From: Planctomycetota bacterium
GTDB lineage: Bacteria > Planctomycetota > Planctomycetia > Pirellulales > Pirellulaceae
Assembly: GCA_963205385.1 (NCBI GenBank)
Contig: CAUJKE010000240.1
Coordinates: forward strand, 1-34,901
Reading direction: 5' to 3'
DNA length: 34,901 nt
Shown here: positions 31,042-34,901 of the stretch, piece after piece
How positions within the stretch are numbered: position 1 is the stretch's first letter
How the letters are laid out: each line of letters opens with the position of its first letter
The notes under the pieces: generated by a model
The model's input: only the letters and a program-made list of their open reading frames with translations
Told to the model about the DNA's origin: nothing
Database searches by the model: none
Translations under genes and position numbers: made by a program

Positions 31042-34000
31042 ATGCTTTCCTGGCTCGTCTCAACTTCGCTCCGGCTCCGCGTCGCGATTCTCTTTGGCTG
31101 CGTGCTGTTAATGGTCGTTGGTTACCGCTCGCTGGGTCATGCGCCGCTCGATGTGTTTCCCGAGTTTGCCCCGCCGATTGTCGAAGTGCAAACGGAAGCT
31201 CCCGGCCTGTCCAGCGAACAGGTTGAAAGCCTCGTGACGATCCCGCTGGAAAACGCCCTCACCGGCATTCCTCAAGTGAAAACCGTGCGCTCAAAGTCGG
31301 TGCTTGGACTTTCGCAAGTGGTGCTGGTGCTCGAACAAGGGGCTGATCATCAGCGCGTGCGTGTCTTGGTTCAAGAACGCGTCGCGGCCCAAACGCGGTT
31401 GCTCCCCAGCGTGGCCAATGCGCCGGTGATCTTGCAGGCACTCTCGTCCACCAGTCGCGTGATGAAGATCGGCGTTTGGTCCGAAAAGCTTTCGCAACTA
31501 GACCTCTCGCAAATTGCCTTTTGGACCATCCGGCCCAAATTGATGACGGTCCCCGGCGTGGCGATTTGGGGACAGCGCGATAAGCAGTTTCAGGTTCTGG
31601 TCGATCCGGATCATCTCCGCGCCAGCGGCGTCACGCTGGACGCCGTGCTTGCCGGCGCGCGCGATGCCGCGACGTTGGAAACCGGTGGATTCTTGGATAC
31701 GCCCAATCAACGCCTGGCCGTGCGGCATCTCTCGCCTATCGTCCAGCCGCGCGACCTGGCGGAAACGGTCGTTGATTATCGGGGCGAGTCTCCGATCTTG
31801 CTGGGAGATGTTGCCGACGTTCAAGTTGGCTTTCCGCCTCCCATCGGCGACGCGGTGATTAACGAACGCCCAGGTCTCTTGTTAATCGTGGAAAAGCAGC
31901 CTGAGGGAAACACGCTCGACGTGACGCGCGGTGTGGAAGAAGCGTTGGCGTTGCTGGCCCCCGGCATGCAGGACGTCGAAATCGATTCCACCATCTTTCG
32001 CCCCGCCACTTTTATCGAGCGGGCGTTGCACAATCTTTCCAGCGCGCTGCTCATTGGATGCGTGCTGGTAATTATCGTGCTGATCGCCTTCTTGTTCGAC
32101 TGGCGCACGGCGTTCATCAGCTTGACGGCGATCCCGCTATCGCTCGTCTCCGCCGTGCTCATCTTGACGTGGTCGGGCGCTACCGTGAACACGATGGTTC
32201 TCGCCGGACTGGTGATCGCCTTGGGGGAACTCGTCGACGACGCCATCATCGATGTTGAAAACATTGTCCGCCGCCTGCGACTCAACCGCACCGCTGACGA
32301 ACCGCAGTCAGCCTTCGCGGTAGTGCTCAGCGCTTCGCTCGAAGTGCGTAGCGCGGTCGTCTACGCTAGCTTGATCGTGATTCTGGTGTTTATGCCGATC
32401 TTTTTTATGGAAGGCTTGGCCGGCGCGTTCTTTCGTCCCTTGGCGAGCGCATACGTTCTCGCCATCCTGGCGTCGCTGTTTGTCGCGCTCACCGTAACAC
32501 CGGCCCTGTCGCTGATGCTGCTCGCCGGCAAGCATGCCCCGCGCACTGACGCGCCGCTCACGCGCTGGCTCAAGAAGCTCTACTCCCCCCTCCTGCCACC
32601 GATTGTCGCCCGACCGCAGCTTGCGCTACTAACGATCGTCTTGGCGTTCGCCCTCACCTCCATCGCCGCATGGCGTTTGGGGCAAGAGTTCTTGCCGCAC
32701 TTTCAAGAGACCGACTTCTTAATGCACTTTGTCGAGAAGCCAGGCACCTCTGTGGAAGCAATGCGCCGCATCACCACGCATGCAAGTCGCGAATTGCGCG
32801 CGATTCCTGGGGTGCGCAACTTTGGTTCGCACATTGGACGCACCGAAGTCGCTGACGAGGTTGTGGGCCCCAACTTTACCGAGCTGTGGATCAGCATCGA
32901 CGAAGATCACGACTACAAAAAAACGGTGCAGGAGGTGGAAGACGTCGTTTATTCCTATCCAGGATTGTATCGCGATGTCCTCACGTATCTCCGCGAGCGG
33001 ATCAAGGAAGTCCTCACCGGCACGAGCGCCGCGATCGTCGTGCGACTGTACGGTCCCGACATGGATACGCTCCGCGCCAAAGCGAAGGAAATTGAAGCGG
33101 TGATGACGGACATCCCCGGTGTGGCGAATCTCAAAGTCGAATCGCAGGTCATCGTCCCTCAGGTGGAAGTTCGTCTCCGCGCGGAAGCCGCCGAGCGCTT
33201 TGGCCTCACGGCCGGACATGTGCGCCGCGCTTCGACAACGCTGCTCAAAGGCGCCAAGGTTGGCGAAGTGTTTGAAGGGCAACGCAAGTTCGATATCGTC
33301 GTGTGGGGCGTTCCGGAAGTCCGGACCGACATCACCGCCATCCAGCAGCTCCCCATCGACACACCGCTTGGCCAGCAGGTTCGCCTGGGAGACGTGGCTG
33401 ACGTGGCGATCGTCCCCGCGCCGAACGAAATCAAACGCGAAAACGCCTCTCGCCGCCTCGATATCACCTGCAACATTGCGCCGGGACGCGATCTTGGATC
33501 GGTCGCACGCGAAATTGAAGACCGCGTCAATCAAATCAAGTTCGACCGCGAGTACCATCCCGAGTTCCTGGGCGAATATGCGGAGCGCCAGCAATCGACC
33601 CAGCGACTCTACGGACTTGCGGCGCTGGCGGTGCTGGGGATCGTGCTCTTGTTGTACGTCGATTTTCAAGCCTGGCGGCCGACGCTGATCGTCGCGCTCA
33701 CCATACCGTTCGCACTCATCGGTGGAGTTGTGGCGGTGTATGTCACTGGCGGCATTCTCTCGCTTGGCTCACTGGTGGGCTTTGTGACCGTTCTCGGCAT
33801 CGCGGCGCGCAACGGCATTATGATGGTCAGCCATTGGCGACACTTGGAATTGGAAGAAGGGATCGAATTCGGCATCCCCCTCATCTTGCAAGGCTGCGAC
33901 GAACGCCTGACGCCGATTCTCATGACCGCGCTCACCACCGGCCTGGCGCTCATCCCCTTGGTGATTGCAGGCAATCAACCGGGGCACGAAATTGAATTTC

Positions 34001-34158
34001 CGCTAGCCGTGGTGATTCTCGGCGGACTCGCCACCTCGATCGTACTCAATCTCTTTCTGCTCCCGCCGATATACGCCTGGTGCGGCGGCTCGGCGCAACT
34101 TGCAGGCGCCACGCGAGAACCAATCGCAACCGCTCCCGACTCACCGGCCAAAGCATAG
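31042..34158 (+). CDS. RND efflux pump permease, heavy-metal (CusA/CzcA) type
   Basis: A 1038-residue inner-membrane RND permease of the heavy-metal efflux group. The N-terminal segment [20 protein letters not shown] leads to [20 protein letters not shown] and [19 protein letters not shown], typical of CusA/CzcA. TM4 carries both Asp ([14 protein letters not shown]399, D400) plus D404 and E406. TM10 reads [15 protein letters not shown], with Arg where AcrB-type pumps have Lys. The pump should export a metal cation or small cation from periplasm or cytoplasm using the proton gradient; whether it is copper/silver, zinc/cobalt or another substrate cannot be told from these motifs. ATG 31042 follows GAGG at a usual distance; the frame extending to 31003 is unlikely as it overlaps the adaptor. 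No regulator or chaperone gene is adjacent. Confidence 0.92.
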   Translation: MLSWLVSTSLRLRVAILFGCVLLMVVGYRSLGHAPLDVFPEFAPPIVEVQTEAPGLSSEQVESLVTIPLENALTGIPQVKTVRSKSVLGLSQVVLVLEQGADHQRVRVLVQERVAAQTRLLPSVANAPVILQALSSTSRVMKIGVWSEKLSQLDLSQIAFWTIRPKLMTVPGVAIWGQRDKQFQVLVDPDHLRASGVTLDAVLAGARDAATLETGGFLDTPNQRLAVRHLSPIVQPRDLAETVVDYRGESPILLGDVADVQVGFPPPIGDAVINERPGLLLIVEKQPEGNTLDVTRGVEEALALLAPGMQDVEIDSTIFRPATFIERALHNLSSALLIGCVLVIIVLIAFLFDWRTAFISLTAIPLSLVSAVLILTWSGATVNTMVLAGLVIALGELVDDAIIDVENIVRRLRLNRTADEPQSAFAVVLSASLEVRSAVVYASLIVILVFMPIFFMEGLAGAFFRPLASAYVLAILASLFVALTVTPALSLMLLAGKHAPRTDAPLTRWLKKLYSPLLPPIVARPQLALLTIVLAFALTSIAAWRLGQEFLPHFQETDFLMHFVEKPGTSVEAMRRITTHASRELRAIPGVRNFGSHIGRTEVADEVVGPNFTELWISIDEDHDYKKTVQEVEDVVYSYPGLYRDVLTYLRERIKEVLTGTSAAIVVRLYGPDMDTLRAKAKEIEAVMTDIPGVANLKVESQVIVPQVEVRLRAEAAERFGLTAGHVRRASTTLLKGAKVGEVFEGQRKFDIVVWGVPEVRTDITAIQQLPIDTPLGQQVRLGDVADVAIVPAPNEIKRENASRRLDITCNIAPGRDLGSVAREIEDRVNQIKFDREYHPEFLGEYAERQQSTQRLYGLAALAVLGIVLLLYVDFQAWRPTLIVALTIPFALIGGVVAVYVTGGILSLGSLVGFVTVLGIAARNGIMMVSHWRHLELEEGIEFGIPLILQGCDERLTPILMTALTTGLALIPLVIAGNQPGHEIEFPLAVVILGGLATSIVLNLFLLPPIYAWCGGSAQLAGATREPIATAPDSPAKA

Positions 34159-34228
34159 CTGCCCTGGAGCAAACCCATGCCACTCAGACGCAGTCGCCAC
34201 TCACGGCGCCCGGTGATTCGGCTGCTCA

Positions 34229-34591
34229 CTACCAGGCGTCGAGCGAGCCGTCGCCGGTTTGCTCTACATAGTCGAAACGCTTGCTCAGTTCGATGATGTC
34301 CTCGTCTCGGCAACCGCGCTTGACGATCGCGTGGTTCAGATTGCCTGCCAGGAAGTGAACGTCGGTGGCGGTAAAAGTGATGCGCTTGACGTGCCGGCTC
34401 GATGCGCACGCCTCGAGTTACTCACGCACCTCGTCGATGGTGAAGCGCCCCCGGAGCAGCGCGGCCCGCTCATGGAGCAATAACTCGACTGTGATGTTGT
34501 GTGGCTCTAGCGGCGATCGACTCCGTGGTTGCTTCCGCCTCTACGCCGTGCGTCTTCTCTCGGCGCGCGGTAGGCTGGAGGGGTGTTTCAT
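34229..34591 (-). pseudogene. Small reading frame interrupted by two stop codons
   Basis: From ATG 34591 one frame runs to TAG 34231-34229 but is broken by TAG at 34543-34541 and TAA at 34420-34418. Between and after them the sequence looks protein-like: TVELLLHERAALLRGRFTID, then RHVKRITFTATDVHFLAGNL and CRDEDIIELSKRFDYVEQTG, ending DGSLDAW. Hydrophobic spacing and acidic/basic balance stay in the same frame on both sides of the TAA, which is hard to explain by chance. No ATG, GTG or TTG with an RBS exists after the TAA, so the last 62 codons cannot be translated normally. I do not recognise the family. Confidence 0.5.
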
Positions 34592-34614
34592 CCCTTTGGC
34601 TCGTGGAGGTGTTT

Positions 34615-34901
34615 ATGGGACGGGCGGCGAATTCGCCGTTCGTTGCGCGGTGTCGAGAGCGGGTGGAGCGGGAGCGGCAAAGTGGGGCGTCGATCTGGAC
34701 CTATTGCCGGCGTGAACGCGTGTCGGCGGTCGCCGGAATATCGACATTCCGCCCCCGCCTCACCCGCCGCGCTCCCTCCGCTCCTCCTCCGCCTGCACCA
34801 CTTCCGCCACCGGTCCGCCGGTCCGGCGGCAGGAAAGGGGAAGGCATAATTTATTACTCGCAGCGGGGAGAGACGGATTTACCACGAAGACACAAAGACA
34901 C
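34615..34901 (+). CDS. Partial frame with TnpA-like helix-turn-helix start, runs off right edge
   Basis: ATG 34615 is preceded by a perfect GGAGGT (34605-34610) with a short four-base gap, and the frame stays open to the window end (95 codons). Residues 9-35 (FVARCRERVERERQSGASIW, then TYCRRERVS) resemble the start of IS66-type TnpA/HTH proteins, where R-W-RERV-E-RQ-SG-SI-FC-R is followed by the recognition helix SxxSFYxWRRRL. Here the last part is altered (AGISTFRPRL), and what follows is Pro/Arg-rich and probably non-coding, containing the tail repeat at 34881. Possibly a decayed insertion-sequence accessory gene. Low confidence without alignment. Confidence 0.35.
   Translation, partial: MGRAANSPFVARCRERVERERQSGASIWTYCRRERVSAVAGISTFRPRLTRRAPSAPPPPAPLPPPVRRSGGRKGEGIIYYSQRGETDLPRRHKD
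34881..34901. repeat. Possible start of a dispersed intergenic repeat
   Basis: The final 21 bases (ACCACGAAGACACAAAGACA plus C) contain GACACaaAGACAC and match a phrase I recall as recurring in intergenic DNA of many environmental bacteria. The window ends inside it, so neither extent nor copy number can be seen. Confidence 0.3.

Noticed and set aside
34365..34715. 116-codon + strand frame
   Set aside because: It lies opposite the better-supported interrupted frame on - and has no motif; biased composition explains its openness.

Overview
The window (about 58-60% G+C by eye) looks like a chromosomal segment of a Planctomycetota bacterium, most likely of the Pirellulales type. The pointers are a degenerate surface-protein tail with a dockerin/EF-hand-like motif ending in GEGE (27865-28161), a very large secreted Arg/Pro/Gly repeat protein with a Trp/His-rich core (7616-9400), an abundance of DUF families, and poorly conserved ribosome binding sites. 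This assignment rests on recognised protein style, not on a marker gene. No rRNA, tRNA, CRISPR or complete mobile element was seen.

Region 1 (1-6317) is a lipid-modification cluster. A DUF1295 membrane reductase-like gene is followed by the C-terminal half of a fatty acid desaturase, a COG2907-type FAD oxidoreductase, a DUF1365 protein and a divergent cyclopropane-fatty-acid-synthase-like methyltransferase, all on +. A convergent NAD(P)-binding SDR/DUF2867 gene overlaps the methyltransferase end. The FAD enzyme, DUF1365 and CFA-like trio is a widespread conserved neighbourhood associated with modification of membrane acyl chains. The methyltransferase has changed residues at positions that bind bicarbonate in E. 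coli Cfa, so its product may not be a plain cyclopropane.

Region 2 (6318-10004) holds a secreted SnoaL-like protein, the repeat protein, and a broken exported beta-carbonic anhydrase remnant on -.

Region 3 (10005-13670, +) is an apparent operon of an AbgT-family transporter, a DUF502 membrane protein and a ThrE-type amino acid exporter. It ends in a strong hairpin between convergent genes.

Region 4 (13702-27592) is entirely on -. In transcription order it runs: RND adaptor lipoprotein, HAE1-type RND pump, glutaminase, DcaP-like outer-membrane porin, SLC13/DASS transporter with RCK_C domains, second AbgT transporter, M20 peptidase, DUF1269 protein and a bacterial eRF1-like (baeRF) protein. 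The middle part reads as an uptake-and-hydrolysis route for dicarboxylates and peptide-like or acyl-amino-acid substrates: porin, inner-membrane carriers, peptidase.

Region 5 (27593-34158) has a sigma70-like promoter driving the - strand pump, the dockerin-like remnant, and on + a second tripartite efflux system: TolC-type lipoprotein with a Cys-rich N terminus, adaptor and CusA/CzcA-type RND pump. Only one outer-membrane channel gene serves the two divergent pumps within the window.

Region 6 (34159-34901) is decayed sequence: a small reading frame on - broken by two stops, and a frame on + with a good ribosome binding site whose start resembles the helix-turn-helix of IS66-type TnpA proteins. 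I found no wholly new system. The best leads are the altered lipid-methylation operon with its half desaturase, the glutaminase placed inside an efflux operon, the Cys-rich channel lipoprotein, and the cluster of gene remnants.
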